Shown: in pieces, positions 56,109-64,000 of the stretch
How positions within the stretch are numbered: position 1 is the first letter of the stretch
Layout of the letters: each line of letters opens with the position of its first letter
Origin: Corallococcus soli
GTDB taxonomy: Bacteria; Myxococcota; Myxococcia; Myxococcales; Myxococcaceae
Length of the DNA: 64,000 nucleotides
Assembly (NCBI RefSeq): GCF_014930455.1
Contig: NZ_JAAIYO010000003.1
Location: 496,001 to 560,000 of the forward strand
Direction: 5' to 3'
The notes under the pieces: generated by a model
Told to the model about the DNA's origin: nothing
What the model saw: only the letters and a program-made list of their open reading frames with translations
Database searches by the model: none
Translations under genes and position numbers: made by a program

Positions 56109-58133
56109 ATGAACGCCGAACCGTACTCGCCGGCCATGGCCCGCCCTCGCCGCGTGATGGTGCTGGGGCTGGCGGCCCTGACCACCGGGTTCGCCTCCGT
56201 GGAGATGCACCGGCTGCTGAGCGCCCGGGGCACCACGGTGCCGGAGGGCTTCGTGCTGATGCTGTTCACGCTGTGCTTCGCGTGGATCGCCCTGTCGTTC
56301 TGGGGCGGCGTCGCGGGCTTCGTGCAGCTCGTGTCCAACCGCCGCGTGCCGGGCCTGCGCTGGCCCACGGAGGAGGAGGCCGCCGGGCCGCTCACGCGCC
56401 GCACCGCGGTGGTGATGCCGGTGCACAACGAGGATCCGGCGTCGGTGTTCGCGCACGTGCAGGCCACGTACGAGTCCATCGCGGCCACCGGGCACCTGGA
56501 CGCGTTCGACTTCTACGTGCTCAGCGACTCCACGCGCGCGGAGGCGTGGGTGGCGGAGGAGCTGGCGTGGTCGGAGCTGTGCCGCCGCGTGGGCGGGCAG
56601 GGCCGCATCTTTTACCGGCGCCGCTTCGACAACACCGGCAAGAAGGCCGGCAACCTGGCCGAGTTCTGTGAGCGCTGGGGCCGGCGCTACGACTTCCTGC
56701 TGGTGCTGGACGCCGACAGCCTGATGGCGGGCGACAGCGTGGTGAACATGGCCCGGCTGATGGAATTGAACCCGGGCGCGGGCATCCTCCAGGTGCCGCC
56801 GCAGAACGTGGGCCGCTCCACGCTGTTCGCGCGCCTGCAGCAGTTCGCGGGCCGCATCTACGGCCCCATCGTGGCGGCGGGCGCGGCGGCGTGGCAGCTG
56901 GGGGACTCCAACTACTGGGGCCACAACGCCATCCTGCGCATGGCGCCCTTCATCGAGCACTGCGGCCTGCCGGTGCTCCCCGGCCAGCAGCCCTTCGGTG
57001 GCCACATCCTCAGCCACGACTTCGTGGAGGCGGCGCTGATGCGTCGCGCGGGCTACACGGTGTGGCTGGTGCCGGAGCTGGGGGGCAGCTACGAGCAGCC
57101 GCCCCCGGACCTGCTCGCGTACGCGCAGCGCGACCGCCGCTGGTGCCAGGGCAACCTCCAGCACCTGGGCCTCGTGCTGGCGGGCGGCCTTCACCCGATG
57201 AGCCGGGCGCATTTCCTGATGGGCGTCATGTCCTACGTGGCGTCGCCCCTGTGGCTCATCTTCCTGGTGTCGGGCCTGTTCGCCGCGCTGCACGAGTGGT
57301 TCTTCTCTCCGACCACGCTCATGGACTTCCAGTCCACGCTGCCCGGTGGGGACGCGTTCGACACGGCGGGCGCGCTGCGGCTGATGGTCCTGTCGCTGGC
57401 GATGCTGTGGATCCCCCGCCTGATGGGCCTGGGGCTGGTGCTGGCCGACCGCGCGGAGGCGGCGCGGATGGGCGGCCGCTTCAAGCTGACGCTGAGCGTC
57501 CTGCTGGAGGGCGGGGTGTCCACGCTGATGGCGCCGGTGATGATGCTCTTCCAGTCGCACTTCGTGTTCGGCACGCTGCTGGGCTACCGGGTGTCGTGGT
57601 CCAGCCAGCAGCGCGAGGACACCGACCTGCCGTGGTCGGAGGCGCTGCGCCGGCACAAGTGGCACATGGCGGTGGGCGCGGTGCTGGCGGCGCTGACGGT
57701 CGCGGTGGCGCCGGGGATGCTGGCGTGGCTGTCGCCCGTCATCCTGGGGTTGTGGCTGGCCCCGGCCATCTCCGTCTTCACGGCGCGCGCGTCGCTGGGC
57801 CTGTGGGCGCAGCGCCGGGGCTTGTTCCTCATTCCGGAGGAGGTGACGCCGCCCGCCGTGCTGGTGCGCGCGCAGGAGCTGTCGGAGGAGGGGCTGGAGC
57901 CGGTGGACGACGCGTTGGACCACGTGCTCACGGATCCCCGCGCGCACGCGCTGCACCTGGCCCTGCTGGAGGCCCACCCGACGGCGGGGGTGCCCGGGGC
58001 GCTCGCCTCCGCGCGGCGCAAGCTGCTGGCGGGCGCGGTGGAGCCCCTGTCCCCCCAGGAGAAGTCCGCGGTGCTGCTCGACGCGCGCACATTGTCGGAG
58101 CTGCGCGGACGTCGGCTCGGCGTCCGGGCGTGA
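56109..58133 (+). CDS. opgH: Periplasmic glucan glucosyltransferase OpgH (MdoH)
   Basis: The 674-aa membrane protein has N-terminal membrane segments, a GT2 glycosyltransferase domain (AVVMPVHNEDPASVFAHV, LLVLDADSLMAGDSV with the DxD, and QRDRRWCQGN, the Q/RxxRW motif) and four or more C-terminal segments. It makes the beta-1,2-linked glucan backbone from UDP-glucose. It is shorter than the E. coli enzyme (about 850 aa), with reduced N- and C-terminal tails. ATG 56109 lies 54 bases after the small unknown gene. Confidence 0.9.
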   Translation: MNAEPYSPAMARPRRVMVLGLAALTTGFASVEMHRLLSARGTTVPEGFVLMLFTLCFAWIALSFWGGVAGFVQLVSNRRVPGLRWPTEEEAAGPLTRRTAVVMPVHNEDPASVFAHVQATYESIAATGHLDAFDFYVLSDSTRAEAWVAEELAWSELCRRVGGQGRIFYRRRFDNTGKKAGNLAEFCERWGRRYDFLLVLDADSLMAGDSVVNMARLMELNPGAGILQVPPQNVGRSTLFARLQQFAGRIYGPIVAAGAAAWQLGDSNYWGHNAILRMAPFIEHCGLPVLPGQQPFGGHILSHDFVEAALMRRAGYTVWLVPELGGSYEQPPPDLLAYAQRDRRWCQGNLQHLGLVLAGGLHPMSRAHFLMGVMSYVASPLWLIFLVSGLFAALHEWFFSPTTLMDFQSTLPGGDAFDTAGALRLMVLSLAMLWIPRLMGLGLVLADRAEAARMGGRFKLTLSVLLEGGVSTLMAPVMMLFQSHFVFGTLLGYRVSWSSQQREDTDLPWSEALRRHKWHMAVGAVLAALTVAVAPGMLAWLSPVILGLWLAPAISVFTARASLGLWAQRRGLFLIPEEVTPPAVLVRAQELSEEGLEPVDDALDHVLTDPRAHALHLALLEAHPTAGVPGALASARRKLLAGAVEPLSPQEKSAVLLDARTLSELRGRRLGVRA

Positions 58134-58209
58134 CGCGGGGCCGCTGGCGGCCGACCCAGGGCGTCCTCGTGGTTGCGCACGGGCCCCCGTCGCCCTAAAC
58201 GCAGGGTCC

Positions 58210-59835
58210 ATGAACCGGACTTCTTGCGCTGCAGTGCTCGCGTTGTTCGTCGCCTCCGGGGCCTTCGCCGCCGATGCTCCCTTGTCGCAGGGGGACCGGT
58301 GGTGGAAGCACATCGAGGTCCTCTCCAGTGACGCGATGGAGGGGCGCGACACGGGCAGCAAGGGCTACGAGACCGCCGCGGGCTACGTGTCCAAGGAGCT
58401 GGCCGCGCTGGGGGTGAAGCCGCTGTTGAAGACGGGCTTCCTCCAGCCCATGACGCTGCGGTCGCGCCGGATCGTGGAGGCGAAGTCCCGCATCGCGCTC
58501 GTGCGCGGCGGCCAGACGCTCCCCCTGGTGCAGGGCGAGGACGTCATGCTGTCCGCGCGGCAGGGTGACACCGGCACGGTGGACGCGCCCCTGGTGTTCG
58601 TGGGGTACGGCCTGTCCATCCCGGAGAAGGGCCACGATGACTTCGCGGGCCTGGACCTCAAGGGCAAGGTGGTGGTGCTGCTCCAGGGGGGGCCCGCGAA
58701 CATCCCGGGGCCCATCAAGTCCCACTTCTCCTCGTGGACGGAGCGCGTGGAGGTGCTCAAGCGCGCCGGGGCCGTGGGGGTCGTCGTGTTGCAGAACCCC
58801 AAGCTGCTGGAGCTTCCGTGGGAGCGGACGGTGGCCGCCAGCCGCAACCCCACGGTGATCTTCACGGACCCCTCGCTCAATGACGCTGGCGGCCTGAAGG
58901 TGGGCGCGGTCGTGAACGTGGCGCGGTCCCAGAAGTGGTTCGAGGGCGCGCCGCACACCTTCGAGGAGCTGCTGGCGCTGGCCCATGCGGACCAACCGCT
59001 GCCGAAGTTCGAGCTGCCCTCGCGACTGAAGGTGAAGCTCACCATCGAGTCCAAGCCGCTCAAGTCGATGAACGTGGTGGGCGTCATGCCCGGCTCCGAC
59101 AAGGTGCTCGCGAAGGAGTACGTGGTGCTCAGCGCGCACCTGGACCACGTGGGCATCGGCGATGCTGTGAAGGGCGACCGCATCTACAACGGCGCCATGG
59201 ACAACGCGTCCGGCGTGGCGGCGCTGCTGGAGGTGGCGCGGGCGCTGCGCGAGCAGAAGGAGAAGCCGAAGCGCTCGGTGCTGTTCGTGCTGGTGACGGG
59301 CGAGGAGAAGGGCCTGCTCGGCTCGAAGTACTTCGTGTCCCGGCCCCCCGTGCCCGTGTCGTCCATGGTGGCGGACTTCAACCTGGACATGTTCATGCCC
59401 CACTGGCCGTTCACCGCCGTGGTGGCGCACGGCAAGGATGAGTCCACGCTCTCCGCGCCGCTCGCGGAGGTGGCCGCGCGGCAGGGCGTGCGGGTGCTCG
59501 CGGATCCGGAGCCGGACCGCAACCTGTTCGTGCGCAGCGACCAGTACTCGTTCATCCGCGAGGGCGTGCCCGCGCTGTTCTTCAAGTTCGGCTACACGCC
59601 AGATTCCAGCGAGCACAAGCTGTTCAAGCAGTGGCTCGCCGAGCACTACCACGCGCCTTCGGACGACGTGGCCCAGCAGCCCGTGGACCGCGAAGGCGCC
59701 GCGCGCTTCATCACGTTCCTGACCGCGATGACGAACGCGGTGGCGGATGCGCCCGACCGCCCGCGGTGGAACGACGACAGCTTCTTCCTGCGCTTCGCGA
59801 AGCCGGTGACGACGGTGCCCGCCGCGAAGCCGTAG
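58210..59835 (+). CDS. M28-family zinc peptidase, exported
   Basis: The 541-aa protein has a signal peptide (MNRTSCAAVLALFVASGAFA), a PA-type insert (YGLSIPEKGHDDFAGLDLKG to about 230) and an M28 aminopeptidase domain with LSAHLDHVGIG, GAMDNASGVAALLE, TGEEKGLLGS and a late HYHAPSDD, giving the co-catalytic zinc ligands. It would cleave N-terminal residues of peptides outside the cytoplasm. It is 76 bases after opgH on the same strand but with a gap that could hold its own promoter. Its substrate is unknown. Confidence 0.85.
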   Translation: MNRTSCAAVLALFVASGAFAADAPLSQGDRWWKHIEVLSSDAMEGRDTGSKGYETAAGYVSKELAALGVKPLLKTGFLQPMTLRSRRIVEAKSRIALVRGGQTLPLVQGEDVMLSARQGDTGTVDAPLVFVGYGLSIPEKGHDDFAGLDLKGKVVVLLQGGPANIPGPIKSHFSSWTERVEVLKRAGAVGVVVLQNPKLLELPWERTVAASRNPTVIFTDPSLNDAGGLKVGAVVNVARSQKWFEGAPHTFEELLALAHADQPLPKFELPSRLKVKLTIESKPLKSMNVVGVMPGSDKVLAKEYVVLSAHLDHVGIGDAVKGDRIYNGAMDNASGVAALLEVARALREQKEKPKRSVLFVLVTGEEKGLLGSKYFVSRPPVPVSSMVADFNLDMFMPHWPFTAVVAHGKDESTLSAPLAEVAARQGVRVLADPEPDRNLFVRSDQYSFIREGVPALFFKFGYTPDSSEHKLFKQWLAEHYHAPSDDVAQQPVDREGAARFITFLTAMTNAVADAPDRPRWNDDSFFLRFAKPVTTVPAAKP

Positions 59836-59891
59836 GGCAGGGGACGCCGGGGCGCCGAGGGGTGCGTGGGTCTGGCTTGGGGCCCGGCGCT

Positions 59892-62800
59892 TCAGACGCC
59901 CTGGCGTGATTCGGCGACGCCGGGGCGGCCTTCCAGGAAGCGCAGCGCGCCTCGGATGTCCGACGAGGCCGTCTCGCGCGGGGCCCCGCGGGCCGCCTCC
60001 ATGCGACGGCGGGCCGCGCTCCGGGCCTCATGGCCTTCGCGGCTGTCGGGAGGGGCGGCGCTGGCCTCGGCCAGGTCCAGCGCGGCGCGCAGCAGGTTCA
60101 CGAGCTGGCGCAGGCTGGGGTCCTCGCTCAACTCGGGGGCGGCCTCCAGCTCCGCGAAGCCTTCGCGGGCGGCTCGCAGCTCGCCAGAGGCGGCCTCCAG
60201 CGCGGCGAGGTGCGCGATGAAGCGCAGGGACTGCCAGCGGGACGCGCGGCCCAGGATGGCCACCGCCTCCCCCAGCGCCGCACGGGCCTGCTTCCAGTCA
60301 CCCCTCGCGAGCCAGGCGCGCCCCAGCTCACCCAGGGCCGTGCCCTCCATCAGCCGCTGTCCCATGATCCGCGAGGTGCGCACCGCGGACTCCAGGTGCT
60401 CGCACGCGTCCGCGATGCCGCCCGCGTCCAGCAGGTAGCAGCCCAGGTTGATGCGGGCCAGGGCCTCTCCGATGCGGTCCTCCACGCCGGAGGCCCGGGC
60501 CAGGGCTTCGCCCAGCAGCATCACCGCTTCGCCGCCGTCACCCGCTTCGCCCATGGCGACCGCGCAGTTGGTGAGGAAGCCCACCTCGAACGTCACGTCG
60601 CCCACCTCGCGGAACAACGCGAGCGACGCGCGCAGGTGCGGGATGGCCGCCTCCGGGCCGCGCCGCACCTGTTCGACGAGGCCCAAGTTCCCCACCGCGT
60701 ACGCTTCCAGCCAGCGGTCGCCTTCGGACGGGAGGGCCTGCGCGGCGCTCATCAGCGTCCATGCGGTGGCCACGTCCCCGGCGTGGCGGGCGACGATGGA
60801 CAGGTCCACGAGCACGCGCTTCTGCGCCGCCGCATCGCCCAGCGCGTGGAAGCGGGCGCGCACCTCCTCCAGGGCCCGGCGCGCCGCTTCCGGCTGGCCC
60901 GCGTCCAGGTACGCACGCCCCAGCACGGCCAGGGCCTCCGCGCGCTTCCGGGGTGCCACCGGCAAGGGGGCCGACGCCTCCAGCGCCCGCTCCAGCCGCT
61001 CCAGCAGCAGACCCACCGGCCCGCGCGTGCGCGCATCCGGCTCCAGCGCCACCAGCGTCTCCAGCGCGCGGCCCAGCGACTCCGCGGTCGCCGGCCGCAC
61101 CGCCATCGCGTTGTCGCACGCGGCCAGCAGGTTCTCGCGCTCCAGGGCCAGCCGGCGCAGCGCCGTGGCCCCGCCCGTGCGCTGGACGCGCTCCCGCAGC
61201 CAGCCGGTGAGCTGGAGGTAGGTGTCCGCGTGCCGCGCTTCGCAGGCCGCCTCCTCACCGCGCTCGCGCAGGCGCAGGGCCGCGTACTCGCGGATGCTCT
61301 CGTACAGGCCCAGGCGCAGGAAGCCTCCGGGCGCGCCGACTTCGCGCGCGCACAGCAGCGAGCGGGAGCGCAGCGAGTGCAGCACCTCCAGCACGTCCGG
61401 CGAGCCCTCCGGCAACACGAGCACCGCTTCGGCCGCCTCCAGCGTGAAGCCGCCCCGGAACACCGAGCACTGCGCGAGCGCCGCGCATTCGGCCGGCTCC
61501 AGCAGGTTCCAGGACCAGTCGATGGCGCCCCGCAGCGTCGCCTGCCGCGCGGGCGCGTCCCGGCGGCCGGCCCGCAGGAGCTCGAAGCGCTTCGACAGCC
61601 GCTCCAGCAGCTGCTCCACGCCCAGCACGCTCACGCGCGCGGCGGCCAGCTCGATGGCGAGCGCGATGCCGTCCAGCTGCCGCACGATCTCCGCGACGCG
61701 CGGGGCCTGCGCGTCGGTGAGGGTGAAGTCCCCGCGAGCCTCGTGCGCCCGCTGCACGAACAGGCGCACCGCGTCCGAGCGCAGGATGACCTCCCGGTGC
61801 GTCTCCTCGGGGTCTGGCAGGCTCAGCGGCGCCAGGTCCAGCACGCGCTCCCCGGGAAGCCGCAGCGCTTCGCGCGTGGTGACGAGGAAGCGCGCGCGGG
61901 GCGCCAGCACCCGCCACCGCCCGAGCGTCTCCGGGACGTGCCGCACCACCTGCTCCACGTTGTCCAGGATGACCAGCACGTCGCCGCAGCCATCCAGCGC
62001 CCGGCCCAGCCGCTCCGACGGCGTGCTGCCATCCCCGTCCGCCGCCAGGGGCACACCCAGCGCCCGGCCCACCGCGTGGCAGAGGTCCCCCGCAGTCAGG
62101 GCCTCCTCCAGGTCGCACCGCCAGACGCCGCCTTCCCAGCCGCCCGCGTCCGACTCCAGCGAGCCGAAGTGCGTGGCCAGCCGCGTCTTCCCCATGCCAC
62201 CGGGTCCCAGGATGCTGATGAGCCGCGCGCCTTCGCGCACCCACTGGCGCAGCGTGTCCAGCTCCTCGCCACGACCCACCAGATCCTGCCGCGACGCGGG
62301 CACGTTGCCGGGCCTTTCCCGGGGCGCTCGCAGCGCCCCGAAGCGTCGGTGCGCCAGGGACGCGGGCAGCACCTCCACCAAGGTGACGCTGTCACCCACA
62401 CCGCGCAGGCGGAAGGCACCCAGCGTGCGCGACGCGGGCACGCCCATCGCGGCCAGCTCCGGCGCGACGCGAGCCCACGCCGCGCCGCTCAGCAGCACCT
62501 GGCCGCCGTGGCCCGCGTCCGCCACGCGCGCCGCGATGTTCACCGGAGGCCCCAGGTAGTCCAGCCGGTGGGTGGACGGGTCCATGCGGTAGTCCGGTTC
62601 GCCCACGTGCACCCCCATGCGCACGCGCAGCCCCCGGTGTGTCAGCCCTTCCGGTGCGTGCTCCTCCGCCGCGTCCGGCTCCGCCAGGAGGGCCGTGGGC
62701 CAGCCCACGTGCAGGAGCGCCTCCTGCGCGCGCAGGCACCAGTGCACCGCCTCCACCGGGGACGCGAAGGCGACCATGAAGGCGTCGCCCTGCGACTTCA

Positions 62801-63038
62801 CCTCGTAGCCGCCCGTGCCCAGCAGCAGCGCGCGCAGCACGCCGTCGTGCAGCTCCAGCGCGTCGCGCATGCTCGCGCCACAGCGCTCCCACAACCGCGT
62901 GGACCCCTGGATGTCGGTGAAGACGAGCGCCACCGAGCCGGTGGGAGGGAGGTGTGCCCGGGGCGGTTCGTCACGGGCGAAAGGCGCTTCATCGGCCGTG
63001 GGCTCGACGACCGTGAATCTTCGGAAGGCCTCGCCCAT
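59892..63038 (-). CDS. Class III cyclase fused to NB-ARC-type ATPase and TPR domain
   Basis: The 1048-aa protein begins with a cyclase domain (SVALVFTDIQGSTRLWE, YEVKSQGDAFMVAF and LDYLGPPVNIAARVADAGHG, keeping metal and catalytic residues). A short linker leads to a STAND ATPase with Walker A GPGGMGKT and Walker B DVLVILDNVEQ (about 265-530). The last half is TPR-like helices. Such proteins act as signal switches coupling nucleotide state to partner binding. No DNA-binding domain is seen. ATG 63038 was chosen; the upstream extension looks non-coding. Confidence 0.85.
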   Translation of the reverse strand: MGEAFRRFTVVEPTADEAPFARDEPPRAHLPPTGSVALVFTDIQGSTRLWERCGASMRDALELHDGVLRALLLGTGGYEVKSQGDAFMVAFASPVEAVHWCLRAQEALLHVGWPTALLAEPDAAEEHAPEGLTHRGLRVRMGVHVGEPDYRMDPSTHRLDYLGPPVNIAARVADAGHGGQVLLSGAAWARVAPELAAMGVPASRTLGAFRLRGVGDSVTLVEVLPASLAHRRFGALRAPRERPGNVPASRQDLVGRGEELDTLRQWVREGARLISILGPGGMGKTRLATHFGSLESDAGGWEGGVWRCDLEEALTAGDLCHAVGRALGVPLAADGDGSTPSERLGRALDGCGDVLVILDNVEQVVRHVPETLGRWRVLAPRARFLVTTREALRLPGERVLDLAPLSLPDPEETHREVILRSDAVRLFVQRAHEARGDFTLTDAQAPRVAEIVRQLDGIALAIELAAARVSVLGVEQLLERLSKRFELLRAGRRDAPARQATLRGAIDWSWNLLEPAECAALAQCSVFRGGFTLEAAEAVLVLPEGSPDVLEVLHSLRSRSLLCAREVGAPGGFLRLGLYESIREYAALRLRERGEEAACEARHADTYLQLTGWLRERVQRTGGATALRRLALERENLLAACDNAMAVRPATAESLGRALETLVALEPDARTRGPVGLLLERLERALEASAPLPVAPRKRAEALAVLGRAYLDAGQPEAARRALEEVRARFHALGDAAAQKRVLVDLSIVARHAGDVATAWTLMSAAQALPSEGDRWLEAYAVGNLGLVEQVRRGPEAAIPHLRASLALFREVGDVTFEVGFLTNCAVAMGEAGDGGEAVMLLGEALARASGVEDRIGEALARINLGCYLLDAGGIADACEHLESAVRTSRIMGQRLMEGTALGELGRAWLARGDWKQARAALGEAVAILGRASRWQSLRFIAHLAALEAASGELRAAREGFAELEAAPELSEDPSLRQLVNLLRAALDLAEASAAPPDSREGHEARSAARRRMEAARGAPRETASSDIRGALRFLEGRPGVAESRQGV

Positions 63039-63420
63039 GCTGCCGCTCTCCCCGATGCCGGAAACCCCACCTGCTCCCACCCCGGTACCGCCTTGCTGCC
63101 CGCGAGGGTGACGCCCGTGACGCCAGCCCCGCATATGGAAAGCAGTACGAGGCGGAACGGCAACGTGCACCTGTCGGGCAGGTCGGTCCGCCGCTAGTGA
63201 GCACTTGTGATCGCGCGGCGCGCGCATCCATCAATGGACGACAGCCGTATGGTCCCGCGGGGCCTCTCGCCTTCGTCGTCCGGGCCCGGTCGCCTGCTGC
63301 ATTCCCGGGGTCCGCCGGGCCCCATTCCAAGGGGGACGGGGGGCCGTGTTAGGACTGCGGCTCGTCCCGGGTTCGCGATGTGACACCGCGCGGTCCGAGG
63401 CACACCCTCCGGAAGGACTC
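63039..63420. other. 382-bp intergenic region between divergent genes
   Basis: No gene is supported. It has a few GC-rich inverted repeats (for example around 63315 to 63332) and a direct repeat of GTGACGCC (near 63109-63125). No promoter match is convincing. Confidence 0.4.
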
Positions 63421-64000
63421 ATGCGTTCGACTTCGGCACTGGCGTTGATGATGGCTTCCCTCGCGTTTGGCTCGCTGACGGCTTGCGGTGACGACAAGAA
63501 GGACGTCGACAACGTGGACGCGGGCACGAACGGGGGCTCGGATGCGGGCACGGGCAATGCGGCCAACGGCAAGTGCCCGGCCTCCGCCTACATCTGCGAG
63601 AACTTCGACAACGGGCTGAACGGCTGGAAGTACCCGGACGATGAGCACAACGCGACCATCACCATCGACGCGACGCGCACCCGCTCCGGCAGCGGCGCGC
63701 TGCACGTGGTGACGGAGGCGGGCCACGACGAGCGGACGGGCACGGAGGCCGATCCCCAGGCCATCGCGCACCTGCGCAAGGACATCCCCACCTTCGGAAC
63801 GAAGCTCTTCGCGCGCGCGTACGTGTACCTGAACCGGGCGTCCCCCAAGGACGTGATGGGGACGTACTTCATCCTCTTCTCGCCCAGCGAGAAGGCCTTC
63901 GGCGGCATCGAGCTGCAGCAGATGAACAGCGGCGGCTTCGCGCTGGATGATTGGAGCGGCATCCTGGGCACGGGCTGGAACCTCCAGGAGGATCTGACGG
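63421..64000 (+). CDS. Lipoprotein, possibly lectin/lyase-like (cut by window end)
   Basis: The 193 codons in view encode a signal peptide with lipobox SLTAC (Cys22), a Gly/Asp-rich linker (VDAGTNGGSDAGTGNAANG) and then a globular start: CENFDNGLNGWKYPDDEHN, TRSGSGALHVVTEAG, KLFARAYVYLNRASPKDVMG. The jelly-roll-like pattern resembles carbohydrate-binding or polysaccharide-lyase lipoproteins, but the family is not certain. GGAAGG precedes the ATG. The 3' part is outside the window. Confidence 0.7.
   Translation, partial: MRSTSALALMMASLAFGSLTACGDDKKDVDNVDAGTNGGSDAGTGNAANGKCPASAYICENFDNGLNGWKYPDDEHNATITIDATRTRSGSGALHVVTEAGHDERTGTEADPQAIAHLRKDIPTFGTKLFARAYVYLNRASPKDVMGTYFILFSPSEKAFGGIELQQMNSGGFALDDWSGILGTGWNLQEDLT

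Noticed and set aside
63379-63385. TGTGACA as a minus-strand ECF41 -35 element
   Set aside because: No CGTC at 16 bases on the proper side.

Overview
The window is 64 kb of very GC-rich bacterial chromosome with tightly packed genes on both strands, many lipoprotein signal peptides, a eukaryote-like Ser/Thr kinase, large multidomain signalling proteins and class III nucleotide cyclases. This mix suggests a myxobacterium of the Corallococcus/Myxococcus type (genus-level inference, not proven). I saw no rRNA, tRNA, insertion sequence, prophage or CRISPR array. It reads as ordinary chromosome, not a mobile island.

Layout. 1-515: start of a GH16 glucanase gene running out of the window. 645-4395: three-gene ferric-type ABC importer (binding protein, fused permease, ATPase). 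4399-6455: a PPOX-type flavoprotein gene divergent from an ECF41 sigma factor module (AhpD/CMD protein plus sigma factor) that carries a full match to the ECF41 promoter. 6589-9286: methyltransferase, a YdeI-family remnant, a membrane protein and an exported methyltransferase-fold lipoprotein. 9446-14132: a large hybrid histidine kinase and a frameshifted sterol desaturase gene. 14226-18914: two tandem paralogous Cys-rich/Gly-rich lipoproteins. 19044-26260: mutS2, a TPR protein, a membrane-anchored nucleotide cyclase with 11-residue repeats, namZ-like muramidase, a phosphoesterase-like protein and nadD. 26261-34804: gluzincin/propeller/barrel lipoprotein, an unrecognised 440-aa protein, a small Cys-rich lipoprotein, a DUF2520 gene with an apparent frameshift, and a ClpA/C-type ATPase.

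35023-41531 is a six-gene efflux operon (Yip1-like, TolC, MacA-type adaptor, MacB-type ATPase and two different permeases). 41621-44572 holds a GNAT acetyltransferase, a metzincin-TPR lipoprotein and a small unrecognised protein. 44966-47866 is a two-gene unit pairing an acetolactate-synthase-like TPP enzyme with a KAS III-like protein that lacks the catalytic cysteine. 47877-51810 is a Ser/Thr kinase followed by two exported proteins. 52044-53510 is a DEAD-box helicase. 54016-58133 is the osmoregulated periplasmic glucan operon (opgG, an unknown gene, opgH) behind what looks like a sigma-54 promoter with upstream palindromes. 58210-64000: an M28 peptidase, a 1048-aa cyclase/ATPase/TPR protein, and the start of a lipoprotein gene cut by the window end.

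The points most worth following are the TPP enzyme/Cys-less KAS III pair, the sigma-54 signature and unknown middle gene of the glucan operon, and the self-contained ECF41 circuit. All functional calls come from reading motifs by eye; no database search was run.
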